Origin: Glossina fuscipes
Taxonomy: Eukaryota > Arthropoda > Insecta > Diptera > Glossinidae
DNA length: 64,000 nucleotides
Direction of reading: 5' to 3'
Assembly: GCF_014805625.2 (NCBI RefSeq)
Contig: NW_023998565.1
Coordinates: 158,527-222,526, forward strand
Every line of letters begins with the position of its first letter. The first letter of the stretch is position 1. A program made the position numbers and the translations under genes. Of this stretch, positions 23,640 to 36,121 are shown one piece after another. A model generated the notes under the pieces. That model searched no databases. It was given only the letters and a program-made list of their open reading frames with translations, and had not been told where the DNA came from.

Positions 23640-24075
23640 CAGTGAACTAAGAAATGTTATTAAGAAGAAAAAGCCTCACAGCAAACACAATCTAGCCCCA
23701 ACAATAACTCAATCCATCTTCTATGAAAAAATCAATACACATGTTAACAACTCCTTTAAAATAAATGCTACAGATGCATCTGCAGAATCTATGTGTTCTG
23801 GTATGGCTATCGTTCAACACGATTTTGCCTTTTTGAAAAAATTTAAATTGCTTGGCAAGCTTTCGATGACTTTTCTTCGGAGCTTATAGCAGTTAGCATA
23901 CAGGTTGTCGCAAGAGGGTATCATAACTACCAGTAAGTTCACTCAACGAAAAAGCTGATGGTCTAGCCAAGCAAGCAATCACTAACGGAGAGCATTTTCA
24001 ATATCATTATACTCCTAAAGAAGCCCTAAGGATAATCAAAAACTCTCTTTATGAGGAATGGAATAATGAATTCAA
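23640..24075 (+). mobile_element. 5'-truncated I-clade RNase H fragment
   Basis: In shifted frames the sequence reads NATDASAESMCSGMAIVQHD, then SELIAVSIQVV, then EKADGLAKQAIT and YTPKEALRIIKNSLYEEWNN. This is the RNase H domain and following segment of an I-type LINE (TDAS, SELIA and DxLAK correspond to the catalytic Asp, Glu and Asp motifs). It differs clearly from the beta RNase H (YATDGSVRHD), so it belongs to a related but distinct family. There is no RT. It lies directly next to the 5' end of beta copy 2, in the opposite orientation. Confidence 0.7.
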
Positions 24076-25135
24076 AATTATAGTCAGAGCAAAAATTATC
24101 ACACTGTATATCAACTTTTCCAAACACAATCTCTAAAAAATCGAATTCTGATAAAATTTTCATCTCCTGTAGAATTAAACTTTTAAAGTGTAAGTGAAGT
24201 AATTTTTTGTACATTTTTAAATTGACGAAGCTAACGATTGTATAATTTCTTCAAACAATAAATCCACGGCTTTGCGCGTTTGCGGGCGCATACCGAATTA
24301 TTTATTTATTTAATTTATTTATGTTCTAAGGGCACATTTAAAAATTTGCAAACTGAAATTGTTGAATCAAATAATGATCACGATTAAAACGAGGATTTAA
24401 TCTATTGGGCAGAAAGGTATGCCTAGTAAAATGTAAGTTTGTTGACAATGTTTTGGGCAGTCTTCTTTTGGCATAAATAGTTCTTTATATTTTAGTTTGA
24501 TAAGGAGAATTGTTAACTTTTGCTCAAGTCGTATTTGGGAAAAATAATTTGCAAAAAAACAAAAATTTATTGGTATCGTTGTCGTTATTAACAGTTTGCA
24601 CCCGAACGGCGCCCGAGATGCGGCATCATATTCATTACTGCAACTCGAAAGGCGCCCGGGAGGCGCCATTGCTATTTTTGATATTGTACGTTAAATGGTG
24701 GACTCGTTGTAAACCTTTTTATCTGGCGTGATATTAGTCCGGTATAAATCAGATGATGGACACTTAGACCATTCAGCCCGAACACTATAGCGTTTCTGGT
24801 ATAATCGTAGCAAAATTTTTGATGCTCTATTAAGTGCAAACACTGATAAGCAAAATCGAAACACACGATCAATCAGTCATTTAAAATTTGTGAAATTATT
24901 AGTTAATCAGCTAAAAGGAGATTATCGACAAGACTTGGCCGTGGTTCTACATCTCCAACTGCCGACAACAGTATCCGATTAAATTGTAAGCTACATGTGA
25001 TGCAAAAAGGAGGAAAGAAGATTGTAAAGTTTGCTCTGACCGAACGAAAAAGAAAAACGGAAGACGTGAAACGGTGTAACCTGCTGTTAACTTCTTGGTT
25101 GCCAAGTTTATGCATGTTTGCAATGGTTTAAGAGT
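24076..25135. other. Intergenic, with a short alpha-like 3' scrap
   Basis: Mostly AT-rich. Near 25093-25143 about 49 bp (GGTTGCCAAGTTTATGCATG...) match the alpha LINE 3' UTR at 18036-18085 with seven differences, all transitions, suggesting an old scrap of that element. A GC-rich patch at 24600-24666 contains the repeated phrase GGCGCCCG. Confidence 0.5.
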
Positions 25136-25381
25136 TCACTTGCAACCTTCGCGTAAACCTTGAACATAGTAGAAACTACCCATTAAAGCGTGAGAGTTGT
25201 ACGTATGCCTGTTTTCTGCAGGTACTGCGTCCAAATTTTGTTTCAAATCATGATCGCGCTTAGTTTCCTTATATATGGTGGCTACGTTGGGTTTACCAAC
25301 GAGCTTCAGATCACGTTCAGCCGTTTCGTTCACACGTAAGCAATTGATTTCTGGTAGACATTGCAAAAACCAACTAAACAA
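25136..25381 (-). pseudogene. Gene-like fragment, unrecognised
   Basis: An 81-codon open frame with a strongly protein-like composition (short pieces: [56 protein letters not shown]). The balanced residue usage and lack of low complexity, unlike neighbouring frames, suggest a real exon or exon relic. I do not recognise the family. It extends in frame slightly upstream and ends where the alpha-like 3' scrap begins. It may be part of a gene with unmatched exons or a captured fragment. Confidence 0.35.
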
Positions 25382-25832
25382 TACAAGTGAGCAGCATGCC
25401 GTTTGAAAAACTGACCACTTGGTCTTGATGATAAGCGGACATCAAGGACTACCCCTACTTCGTCGAGCCAAGAACATTTTGTTGTATAGTGAAACTTCCT
25501 TCCGAATTAATATGGTATTTAAGTTTAACTTTCAACAGGTCCTGCCCATTTCGACGTATAAGCATCAACTCAAAATAATTATCTTTAAAATATAGAAGAA
25601 ATTCAATTAAATACAGCAAATAGATAATGCAAATATCAACCTCCGCTCGCAAGTTGATGAAGTAGTTGAAAATTTGAATTAAATTATGAAATATGTTTTT
25701 GCTGGATATTTGATTCGTTTGAAATATATAGTCATACATACATAATTAGATAAAAGCAATGAAATCTATTTGGAGTAAATTAAAAGAAAAACAAGCGAAT
25801 TGTAATGAAATGCAAATATCGGTCTCTTTGCG
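25382..25832. other. 3' flank of Mtr4, AT-rich
   Basis: Contains the 3' UTR of the minus-strand Mtr4 gene immediately below 25833. No clear AATAAA was identified close to the stop, so the transcript end is not placed. The minus-strand open frame at 25455-25739 is low-complexity. Confidence 0.4.
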
Positions 25833-28800
25833 TTATAAATATAAAGATGCGGCAAAAACAATATCACGTTTCAGTAGACGTACACCCTCCGAAAATTTAT
25901 TTTCTAAGTCTGTGCTACCAATTGTTTTAGCAGCTTGACACATTTGTCGCAATAATTCTTCAAGACGACGCATACATCGTATTATAGATCCTTCGAATAT
26001 GTCGGTCATTTTACATACACTAAGAAACGATGCGCCTTTACACCAAGCCAAAACCACATCCATGAGAAATGGTTTAAATTTCTCTACATAAGCTTCTTCA
26101 TCTAATTCCAATTTGCATTCAGTTGAGATTTTAGCAATTCTTCTCGCCAACTCTTGCATAGAACGCAAAGGACCAGAAAGTTCTTCTGCACATTTTATCG
26201 TTTCAGCAGATTTCTCATCGCATACAAAACACGACAGCAATGCCACTGTTTGCGGAGTGGTCAAGTCATTGAAAATTCCGTTGAATATCATTTCAGTTAC
26301 TAACAGCTCATCGGCTGAGCTAAGCTCGCAAGCCACGCGCCCTTTAAATTCAATAACATCAGCGGCAGTACAATATTCCATGCGTCGCAAAACCCGTTTA
26401 CGGTGTTTTAACTCGTCCATTTGTAATAGACTGCGAGCCTCTTTTAACTTGGTTTTAACAATTTTCAATTGCTCTAGTACATTCAACTTTCCTTTGTAAA
26501 GAGTGTACACGCAGTCCAAATTGGAAGATCTGTGTAGAGGATGAGCAAAAAGTCTTTCTTCGAACTTATGAATCGAGTCAACAATATTTTTAAACTCTGC
26601 ATCTTTAATATGCATTTCTGTAATTGGATTGAGAAGTGGGGGGCCCTTAGGAAAACGTTTTTTAACTTCATTAATAGTTTTGAGAACGCTGCGTCGATTA
26701 TCGGCTGGCCTTAGATCATTCGGGTAGTATACGCGTAGTGAGGAAATATGGGATATGAGTTTGTGAACAACAGGCACAACCTCCATATTCCCATTTTGTC
26801 CCTTTTTGCAGGGTTTGGGTTCATCGTTTTTTGCCGATTCTTCTGTAACGTGCAGGAGCACATCTACAATGACCACAGTTTCAGATTTCAGAGGATTCCG
26901 AGTATTGTTCGATTGCTTCTTGAAATTAACTACAATCCCCCAATCGAATTCGTCGGATTCACTTTGCACTTTTACTAAACGGCCGGGCTGAAGATATGGA
27001 ACTAAATATTCAGGTTTGGTTATCCATTTTCGGAATTCTTTACCCAAGGAGTCCAATTGTGTACGTATGTGGTGATAAGAAACGACGCTATGCTCCTCGT
27101 TGACCCTGTACTTATCCAGTTCTTGCTGTTTTTCTTGGACTTGTTTGTACAATTCTGGAATAGAAGATTGGTTTTGAAATTGAAAAAATGACCGCTCCAG
27201 CATATATTCTGGATTGATTTCTTCAACTCGTAGGAGGTTGAGCACCATGTTATACGTTAAATGAAAAGCCGAGTTGATAGGATCTGCTTTGCCTTGGACG
27301 ATATCTCGACCAACACCTGGCGACACCTTCTCGTCAATCATAAGGATTACAATACCTTTATCATCAAGACCCCGACGTCCTGCACGGCCGGCCATTTGTA
27401 TGTACTCTCCTGAAGATATCCAGCGAAAATCTTTGCCGTCAAACTTACGAGGCGCAGTAAACAAAACTGTTCTGGCTGGCATATTCAGGCCCATTGCAAA
27501 AGTTTCCGTGGCGAACAAAGCCTTAAGCAAACCTTCGCCAAATAAAATTTCAATTATTTCTTTCAGGATTGGTAACAATCCACCGTGGTGTATACCAATA
27601 CCACGCCGTAGCAACGGCAACACATTTTCAACTTGTGGCAACTGTCTGTCTTCCTCCGATAGGACGTCTAAGGCATTGTTGAATACCTCATCGACCAGTT
27701 TCTTCTCATCTGCCGTATTAAAATTAAGTTTTGCCATTTGCATAGCATAAACTTCGCAATCTTTTTTGCTAAAGGAGAAAATTATGACCGGAGCAAAATT
27801 TCTTTCCATAATCATTTTCACGATTTTGAATATATTGGATTGGCCACTATTTACACCTTTAATCCCTCCCTTACGTCCTTTTTGATCACCTTTGGCAGCT
27901 TCACCGCTACTTTGTAGAACGGCCATGGCGGTGTTGAAATTGTCCTCCTTAAAATGTCCGCTTTCATCCACAATTAAATGTAACCCATCGCCACCTGCTG
28001 GAAAAATGTAATGTTGCAACGGTGTTGGTCTGTAATCCGTGTAGACTACATGACATGGCTGCTTATGCAAATGACACACCCATTCCGCAAACTGACGAGC
28101 GTTCGGTATAGTGGCCGATAAAAAAACATATCGCACATTATCGGGCAACAATATTAATGTCTCTTCCCAAACTACGCCGCGTTCTTTGTCACGCATATAG
28201 TGAATTTCATCGAACACTACCCATCCTACCTCACGCATAATTTCACTGCCACGGTACAACATATTTCGCAAAATCTCAGTCGTCATAATTAAGCAGGACG
28301 CCGAAGGGTTAATTGTCACATCACCCGTTACCAAGCCTACGTCTTTGAACTCTTCATTAAATTCCCGATATTTTTGATTGGATAAAGCTTTAATTGGTGT
28401 TGTATAGATCACCCGCTGTTTAGCATTTAATGATTTGGCGATGGCGTATTCAGCCACTACTGTTTTGCCCGCTGATGTATGAGCCGAAACTAGAACACTT
28501 TGCTGGTTATCAATGCATAAAATGGCCTCTTTTTGAAAAGGATCCAAAACAAAAGCGTAACATTTGGCGGGTTTGCCAATAAAATATTGCAGAGGCACAT
28601 ATTCTTGCCCCGGATATATAGCCACTTCGTGAGTGCACGACTCAGGTGATTTGATAACATGGACGATTACACATGATTTCAAAGCGTCCACACAAATATC
28701 ATCCAATATGGACTCAGTAATCTTAATACGCTTAGTATCCTCAGCCGCATCTTCAGCGCTATTGACAACACGGGCACGTTTTTCAATACTTCTGGGACTA

Positions 28801-28982
28801 AAGAAAAATAACTCTCTAACTTCCTTTCAAAAAATGGAAATTGCTAGTTACCTCTCATTTTCTTTTAATCCACCTTTGTCTACAACTGCGATAACTGATT
28901 CTTCCGGTGGAATTAGTTCCTCAGTAATATCGATATCTGCTGTCTCATTAAAGCAATTAAATAACTCGTCCACATCCTCCAT
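25833..28982 (-). CDS. Mtr4: Exosome RNA helicase Mtr4 (SKIV2L2), two exons
   Basis: Ski2-like DExH RNA helicase, the nuclear exosome cofactor (TRAMP, NEXT) that unwinds RNA for 3'-5' decay and rRNA maturation. Exons are 28982-28852 and 28797-25833, separated by a 54-bp GT-AG intron (phase 2); together they encode 1031 aa, close to fly and human Mtr4. The start MEDVDELFNCF gives the usual acidic N-terminus. Landmarks: Walker A SAHTSAGKT (about 148-156), DEIH box (240-243), SAT (271-273), GIGIHHGGLLP (about 444-454), QMAGRAGRRG (511-520), an arch/KOW region with LVPYLQPGRLVKVQSESDEF (about 640-665) and the DSHCT end ENKFSEGVRLLKRDIVFAAS followed by LYL. All catalytic motifs are intact and there are no stops, so it is expected to be functional. 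It is the largest host gene here, surrounded by dead retroelements. Confidence 0.97.
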
Positions 28983-29405
28983 TAGAAAGAAAGAGATTTT
29001 TGTTTGCTTATTGAGGATATTTTTTTTTTCTTGGCAGATATTGAGTTAAGATGGACCAAGCTAATAAAACTTATCAAAGATATTATAGAACAAAATCGTT
29101 TTCTTTGATATTAAATGAATTGGAAACAAAATTTTGAAGCACGATTTCTTCCTCTTTTTGTTCAATTCCGTAAATTAACAACATACGATTCACTGTGCTT
29201 AGCAAACAATGCTCAATGTGAAAACGAATTTTTTGTGTGGACATTGATTAGTCAGCGTTTAGATTGATTGCAAATTTATATACATATATAAAGACATATA
29301 TATATGGTGAAGAACATGAAATGAAATGCGAAAATAATTGAAAACGATTGAAAAGCTTATTGCTCGCAAAATAATCATAGTAAGTTGGCAATCGCGATAA
29401 CACGT
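28983..29405. other. Mtr4 upstream region
   Basis: Presumed promoter and 5' UTR of the minus-strand Mtr4 gene. It is AT-rich with no TATA box or DRE-type site that I can assign. A (TA)n patch lies at 29278-29303. Confidence 0.4.
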
Positions 29406-29406
29406 A

Positions 29407-29545
29407 GTATTTGAGGCTGCAACTACGTTTATATTGAATTATTTCTTAAAAAGTAATGTATGTTTAATTATAGAAATTGTTTTATTTATGCTTATTAATT
29501 ATTGTTTGGGAACTTATTTGACATTTAAGAACACATGGCAGGTAA
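29407..29545. repeat. Dispersed repeat, copy 1
   Basis: Matches 36122-36265 in the same orientation. Shared blocks include AATTATTTCTTAAAAAGTA, TTATGCTTATTAATTATTGT and TTATTTGACAT. It may be an LTR or UTR piece of an old element, but no terminal structure is visible. It lies about 6.7 kb from its partner. Confidence 0.7.
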
Positions 29546-30599
29546 GAGTCAAATGGTACTTTCATAATTTCCTCAAAAAGAGGCAATAAATGGTTAATAT
29601 GATGAGGATGGGTGCAGTGTAGCAGATAATATTGCCCATTTTGCGTTCAATGTCTAAAAGTGCAATTGTAAGTCGCCACAATTTGATTGCAGTCTTTATT
29701 CAAAGGTATTCTGTTTGATGACTGTTTTACCGTTGTTGAAATGCTAATAGTTTAGAGGAGGGAACTATGACTAGTAGCTATCTTGATCTCGCTAAACTCA
29801 AAAGATTCTTCAATATTATTAATATTTTCTATATCGTAGAGATTTGTACCATCTCCATTTCATCGCCAGGCGAAATGAAGGGGTTTACCATTCTAGCCCT
29901 AGCACTTTAGCCCAATGTATGTGGTAGATTAATAACCTCGTCTTCTATTATGTCTAGTTTTATTTTAATTGGTTTATTAAAGAATCCTTAGTGTTCTCAT
30001 CTTTGACAGTTTTTAGCACTTCGTTAGTTCTTGGCGTTAGTTCGTCCATTTTTTCTAAAAACATTCTACGTGCTTAGTGCTATTTTTTAAGATATTTTTT
30101 TTGTTGCAAGATTTCAAAGTAATCATGGTCCGAGTTTCCGGCAACCAATTTGGAAATTGACGCGGTTAATATAAAACACTTATATATTCGGTTCCGTTGT
30201 AGCTTACGGCAGAGTAAATTTCCTTATTCCTCTAAGTCGATACCGTGTATTAATTCATGGTATCCGATTGTTTCTTGGCAAAGTCTGTAATCTGTCCCTA
30301 CTATTTGTGAGTTTGTGTGACCGAGGACATTAACTTCGTCTGAATTGGAGGTTATTATGGTTATGCTGAAAAGAAAACGACAATTTCTTTTAGTTCGGCG
30401 AACTCTATCCCCTATTTGGTAATTTCTTAATCATTTTCTTACCTGATTGTGATATTCTTAATCCGATAGTTGACCAATTGAGCCGAGCGGTTCGCTACGT
30501 CGATGTTATTGCATTCGTAGGTAGATTCATTCAAAAGTTTCGTCCGCCTTAATACATTTCATGATTTCGGATTTCCACCGTCTAAGCTTTCTATTGGAA
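29546..30599 (-). other. Probable continuation of degraded gypsy-like relic
   Basis: Minus-strand frames contain short codable pieces downstream of the RT scrap (for example KIKLDIIEDEVINLPHTLG near 29970-29900), heavily broken by stops. No integrase, LTR or primer-binding site could be identified. The assignment to the same element rests on position only. Confidence 0.3.
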
Positions 30600-30895
30600 T
30601 TTCGATCACTCAGAGTCGCTGACTGTAGAGTAAGAAATACCTTTTTAATATATTTCAAATACGTTTCTTCATCCTTGCTGAATATAATTATGTTGTCAAT
30701 ATAGATATAGCGGCATGTTCGCTATATATTCGTGCAGGATGTCAACAAGGGTTCTTTTGAATATCTATGGAACATAATTCAATCCAAATGGAAACAGCGT
30801 AAATTCATATTTTCCATTGTTGATGGGAAACGCTGAAACGCTTCTCTTTATCTTTAGCATTCACTTTTTTAGATAGTACCTACACGGGTGGGTTG
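30600..30895 (-). mobile_element. Ty3/gypsy reverse transcriptase relic
   Basis: On the minus strand the sequence reads KYEFTLFPFGLNYVP, a stop, then FKRTLVDILHEYIANMPLYL and YIDNIIIFSKDEETYLKYI with KVFLTLQ. This is the palm of a Ty3/gypsy RT (consensus FxxxPFGLxNAPxxFQR and YxDDIIIFS). The catalytic YxDD is changed to YIDN. Only the RT core survives and no LTR was found nearby. It abuts the 5' end of beta LINE copy 3. Confidence 0.75.
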
Positions 30896-30944
30896 CAGGT
30901 TGATTTGAAAGTTGCAGTACCTGGATGTAATAGTTCTTTATCCT

Positions 30945-33900
30945 GTCACTCCAAAATTTTAACAAAAATAAATATAATGCTGTCGCCAAAAAGGAATCGG
31001 TTCCTTTCAAATCTCCTTTCAGTTCAGCCACCAAGCCTTCCTCAATTCACCACCCAAGCCGTCTGGAACAAGTCTTCGGCGTTCAATAATTTCAAACAGC
31101 TTTTGCGGTCCTCAGAACTTGAAACGTCCGATGATCCCTCATAATCTTATTAAAGAATTTGAAGAAAAAATGTCCGTCTGTGCCATTTCCTGCCCCGTTG
31201 AAGCACCCAGTACTACGAGGAAATCCGCTGAGCTTCTTTCCCAAGTTTCAACATGATATCCTTTTTACAATATAATATTCAAAGTGTCCGGCATAACCTA
31301 TCGTTTTTGGATTTTTACTTAAACGCAAACAAGGTTGATTTCTGCATCTTAAGTGAACTTTTCTGAAAGATGAAAACTGTTTTCAAGTTAAAGTTTCGAA
31401 TTATGCCTCAGCCACCAATGCTGAAATGATGGCTATGGCGGTGTTAGTATATTAGTTAAGAAAGGTGTCAATTTCAGACGTATTCCCTAAAACTCTGCCG
31501 TTGACATTATCATCATCAAAACCATGAACCTGAAACCGAATCTTTTCATAGCATCATCCTACTTTTCACCCAGTCGCGATGTGCAAATCTTTCGTGATGG
31601 GATTCAGAGATTATGTGACTTTCTTGACGGTGAACAAAATGTGATTCTAGCTGGAGATTTCAATGCAAGACACCGCCTTTATGGCGATCAAGTCTCTACC
31701 AACAAAGGCAAAATCCTTGTAAATGCCATCAATTCCAGCAGTTTCAGTGTCTTAAATAACGGCAATACTACCTTTCACTGTAACCGGAACGGTCGCACGG
31801 CGAGCAGTGTCTTGGATCTAACTTTCTCTAACTGAACTATTTTATCTTTCAACTGGAACACGTCCAATGTTTCCATTGGCAAAGGTCAGCACTCTTCCAT
31901 TTTATTCCACAATCGAAACAATTTCGTTAAAAAAATATAAATTTTCATTTCGCGTAACTTATAGACCGCCTGTATAAAGTTGATCTTGGTTCAGACTTAT
32001 CATCAATTCAAAGTGATTTTCAATCCGCGACCAAGTCTACTAGAGCTAACTTTTCTGATATTATCTAAACGTTGGTGGACTTCTCCTGTCAACACTTTTT
32101 CGTAAATACCAAGCTGCAAGGAAAAAATTGAGTAAATATCCAGCCAACTTCGTTGATTATATAAGCACACTGAAGGAATGGACGTCTGCAGTTAGAAAGG
32201 CGAAAAGGACGCATATTGCTATTACGATTAAAGAGTTGCCTGGTAATAGAAACTCGCGTGTTTTCTGGAATTACATCAATGGTCATCGACATTTCAGTCG
32301 AAAATTAAATGGTTGTGCTGTGTGGAATGACTATGATAATAAAAGATACTTGGATATGCTCATGAGCTATATTCCAAGTGTTAACCTGATTACATTACCT
32401 TCAATTCCTTCTAATGGTCTGAACAATACACCCTTTTTATTGTGTGGGCTAATGTATGTATTACATTCCAGAAAGAGGATTGCTGCTTCAGGTTGTGATG
32501 GAGTTAAGTATGACATGGTCAGAGCACTGTCTGGAGGAAGCTTAAATATCCTCTTGCATGCAATTAGTAACTACTGGTCTATTAAGTTTATACCACTAGG
32601 TTTGCCATGTATCAAGGTAGTTCCCATTGCTAAGACAGGTCTTTAATGATTTAAGTAACTTCAGACCAATTTCGCTAATATCCGTATTCATAAAGATTAT
32701 CGACTTCATGGTTAAGGAGAGACTAATGGATTTCTTGAAAACCGGAAACATTATTCCAACTCGTCCTTAAGTCTATCAAGAACGCAAATGTAAAAATATG
32801 CGCATTAATGAACTATCTTTTTTCATACCTAGTTTAAAAAAGCTAATAAAATGGTTGTTATGATTTCCTTGGACATCAGCAAAGTCTGTGATTGTGTCAA
32901 CTGGTTGAAGCTTGATGGAATTCTTGTAAACTCAATTCCTCTTCAAATACATCTGTGGATGATACATTTTTTGCCCAAGTGTGTGTTAGTAATGGGTACA
33001 GACAAAATTGAAGTATACGGTGGTATTCCACAAGGCAGCTGCTAAAGCCTTTTCAAGGTGGCCAAACTCATATTTTTCAATATGCAGATGATTTCCTAAT
33101 TGTATCTGCGCAATCATCTTTTTTCAGCGGCTGTGAATAATCTCTCGATAAAAGCTGCTCTTTTTTTCGATTCATGCGCCGATCTTAATTTATAAACAAA
33201 CACTACTTATATTGTCGAAGATCCTAAACGTGAAATCAGGCTCTTTATCAAAGGAACTAAAGTTGATCAGGTGAAATCTCTTCGGCTTGTTAGTAGAATT
33301 TTAAGTGGCGGCCTAATTCTTCGTGGACATTATGAGAAAGCATTCAAAGACTGTTAATCTGGGTGCAATATCATCAAACTCACGACTAACAATCAGTCAG
33401 GCTTGCCCCCCAAAAAAGCTTTGACTGTATAGAAATCTTTAGTCAGGTCCAAAATTGAATTTGCACATTCTACATGTTGCAATTACCCAAATTACATTAA
33501 GAAACCTATACAAACATATAAAAATTGAGTGTTAAAACGTTGTACTGGACTTATCCCCTCAACTCCTCAACATATTCCTAAAGCCATTTCTGGTCAATGG
33601 CCAGTTTCCGAAAGAGCTCTTCCTTGCACTGCCAAAGAACTAATTGAGGTCAACATAACGAATCGTCCTCTTTTTCAGAAAGTTATATACCTGAGTGATA
33701 ATATTTCCTGCAGCTACACATTATGTTCTCAAAAACTATGTCACATTTTTGACAAGATAACTTCAATTCCTCTTTGAAATTTTTTTACTAACAAATGTAG
33801 GGTCTTCACGAACATTCTTGAATTGATCTCTACCTCCAATTTCGCATGTACGAGGATCTTATGTTAAGAAAAGGTTCTTCTTTATTACAACAACGGCTAT

Positions 33901-35205
33901 GATTAGATGCCACTGACGGTTCCCTCGGACATAATGTATCTAGCTTCTTGGTGGTGAAGCATCTGTCTAAAATAGTATATAGAGTCAAATTGGGAGAACT
34001 TTCCTCGACTTTTATCGTGTTGCTTGCTGTCAGACATCCAGACATTAAGGTGGCTATTACTGATGGTATCAAGAAAATTGTTATGTTTTCGGGTAGCAAG
34101 TCAGCTCTACCTACAAATAAAAGAGATGCAGATAATCAATATGTGCTTGATATACATAGAATTATACATGAATCTCATGCGGACGACTATCACTTTATTT
34201 GGATACTACGGTTTGGTCACTACGGTTTTTTTTTAAATGAAAAAGCCGTATTTCATGCAAAAAGGGCTCAAGTTGATGGGACAATTTTGTCCATCAAATA
34301 CACTCCCAATGAAGCAATACGGCCAATTCGGAACTTTCAATAACCGAAGGATCAATTTAAAGAGTTTGCACATGTTAAATCGACCCGCCTTTTCTACAAA
34401 ATAAATCCCAAATTTCAATATAAACGATTTTCAGAGGCTTCCTTTAATTCGTGGAAAATCAATATCCTTTCTAGACTCATGAGTGGTCGCACTTATGATT
34501 AAATACATTTAAAAGTGACACCACGTGGGATTTGTGAAGATTGCAATGTCGTCGTGTCTGCTGAGCATCTAATTTTTAGATGTCGCAAGCTTGACGGTAT
34601 TATAAGTTCTTTTAGCTTCTTCAAGTTATATGACGGTCTCCTCGATCTCTTTGTAGCAAAAAATATACGCAATCTCGGGCACTAACTTGCTTTATTAGAA
34701 AAGCGAATTTACCGTTATTATTATTATTATTATCTTTTGCGTTCAATCGTTTTCTATTGCTATAGAATACTGTTTTGTTGCCCTATAATACTGTTTTCAG
34801 CCAAAGTTTGCAACACTGTTTTTTTCTTTTGAACAACTCAACGACAATTCATGTACACACATTTACTCTTAACATATTGGCTATTAAATTGCTGGCCATA
34901 AGCAACATAAACAAGGAGGACCGATATATTCACATGATATAATTTATAAAATTCATTTGCTCTCGTCCTATTTCACTAGATATAAATAAATATATATATA
35001 AATTTGAGAAATTCAAACGTTAATTTTTTTGCTGTAGGTTGCTTGTTTTTGTTCCTTTTTGGTTTAGGTTGCTTGTTCTTTTTAGCCACTTTTTTGTTGT
35101 GTTTTACATATAATTCTTACCATATATTACGACTGTTTATCATCTGGACATTTAAGCCACAAATTTATTGCTTTGTTTCATCTTAACTGAAGAACCCAAA
35201 AAAAA
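30945..35205 (+). mobile_element. Beta LINE copy 3: 5'-truncated and mosaic
   Basis: It begins inside the gag tail (near 30950, matching copy 2 ILTKDDNQC), runs through endonuclease, RT and RNase H and ends near 35205 at an A-rich tail after GAAGAACCC. The order is: gag end to 31255; endonuclease with MNLKPNLFIASSYF at 31524 and AGDFNARHRLYGD; RT pieces at 32128-33045 (SGCDGVKYDMVRAL, SLDISKVCDCVNWLKLD, GGIPQGSC), with QYADDFLIVSA near 33080; LKRCTGLIPSTPQH at 33532; RNase H from about 33905 (DATDGSLGHNV-like, frameshifted); and a C-terminal Cys/His piece CEDCNVVVSAEHLIFRC near 34540. It carries many stops and frameshifts. Parts are almost identical to copies 2 and 1 while the middle is strongly diverged. 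Confidence 0.85.
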
Positions 35206-35814
35206 AATAAGCGTAACATTAAAATTATTATATTTATAATGGAAAAGAAGAAACTTTGTTTGAAAACTTATGGTAAAGTAAAAGTACGAATGTTTAAAGC
35301 TTATTAATTTATTCCCTTTTCTTTAATTAACTTTTTGTGTGACTCAATTTAGCCGGAATTAAAACGGTTTTGAAACGAACAAAAAAGTAAACCATATAAC
35401 CATGACGTAGAGTATTGTTCTGACTGAAGTTGTTTTCCCTAATTTATGTTCGGCATGTGTCTTTGTAAACCGTTGAAAGCACTCTTGAAAAATCTTTTGT
35501 AAAAACACCGACAGCTTAACCGCATTCAGAATAAGAAATTGATACTACAATAAAGAGTACTAACTTGCGATAAAGCTTTAGAATATGTTTACAAATATTT
35601 ACTTTGCCTTATTTTACCTTTATTAAGAAAAAACCTAAATGACAGTTGTAATGCGGATTCCCATTTTATTACCCGTTCGGGTTTTTGTTTAATTATGATT
35701 CATCCGCTTGCGGCTCTTTGTTTTTTTCCTCGTTTCTTTTCTTTTCAGAATTAAATAAAAATTTTCTTTGTTGTTTTACTGTTTCTTTTGTTTTAATTTT
35801 TTTACTTTTTTAAT
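35206..35814. other. Intergenic, AT-rich
   Basis: Flank of beta copy 3, with no gene recognised. T-rich tracts lead into the tandem repeat that follows. Confidence 0.5.
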
Positions 35815-36025
35815 GTTTTTATTTTTCACTACTTTGGAGAATTTTTAAATTTTCTATACTTCAGAAGAAAGTTTTTTTTTTATTCTTTCTTGTTTCGGAG
35901 TCTATTTTTATTTTTCACTACTTTGGTGAACTTTTTTAATTTTTCGTTACTTAATCTTCCAGCTTTCACGTTCTTGTTTCAGAATCGATTTTTATTTTTC
36001 ACCATTTTGGTGAGTTTTGAATTTT
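35815..36025. repeat. T-rich tandem repeat, about 85-bp period
   Basis: TTTTTATTTTTCACTACTTT followed by GGxGAx and TTTTxAATTTT recurs near 35817, 35905 and 35988 (the last with CACCATTTTGG). Between them are TTC-rich linkers with (T/A)TCTTGTTTC(G/A)GA. The resulting Phe/Leu-rich open frame at 35890-36105 is an artefact. Confidence 0.65.
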
Positions 36026-36121
36026 CTATTTGCCTCCTGTTTCAAGATTTCTTCCGAATGACATTTCTTTCGTCTTTTTGCTCTTTGACATTGGGAACCA
36101 GTTAAATAAAACGATGTTTAG

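Noticed and set aside
25136..25381. Continuation of Mtr4 coding sequence
   Set aside because: Mtr4 ends with its conserved C-terminus and stop at 25833; this fragment has no helicase similarity.
26113..27750. Plus-strand frames of 62-158 codons
   Set aside because: They are antisense shadows of the Mtr4 exon.
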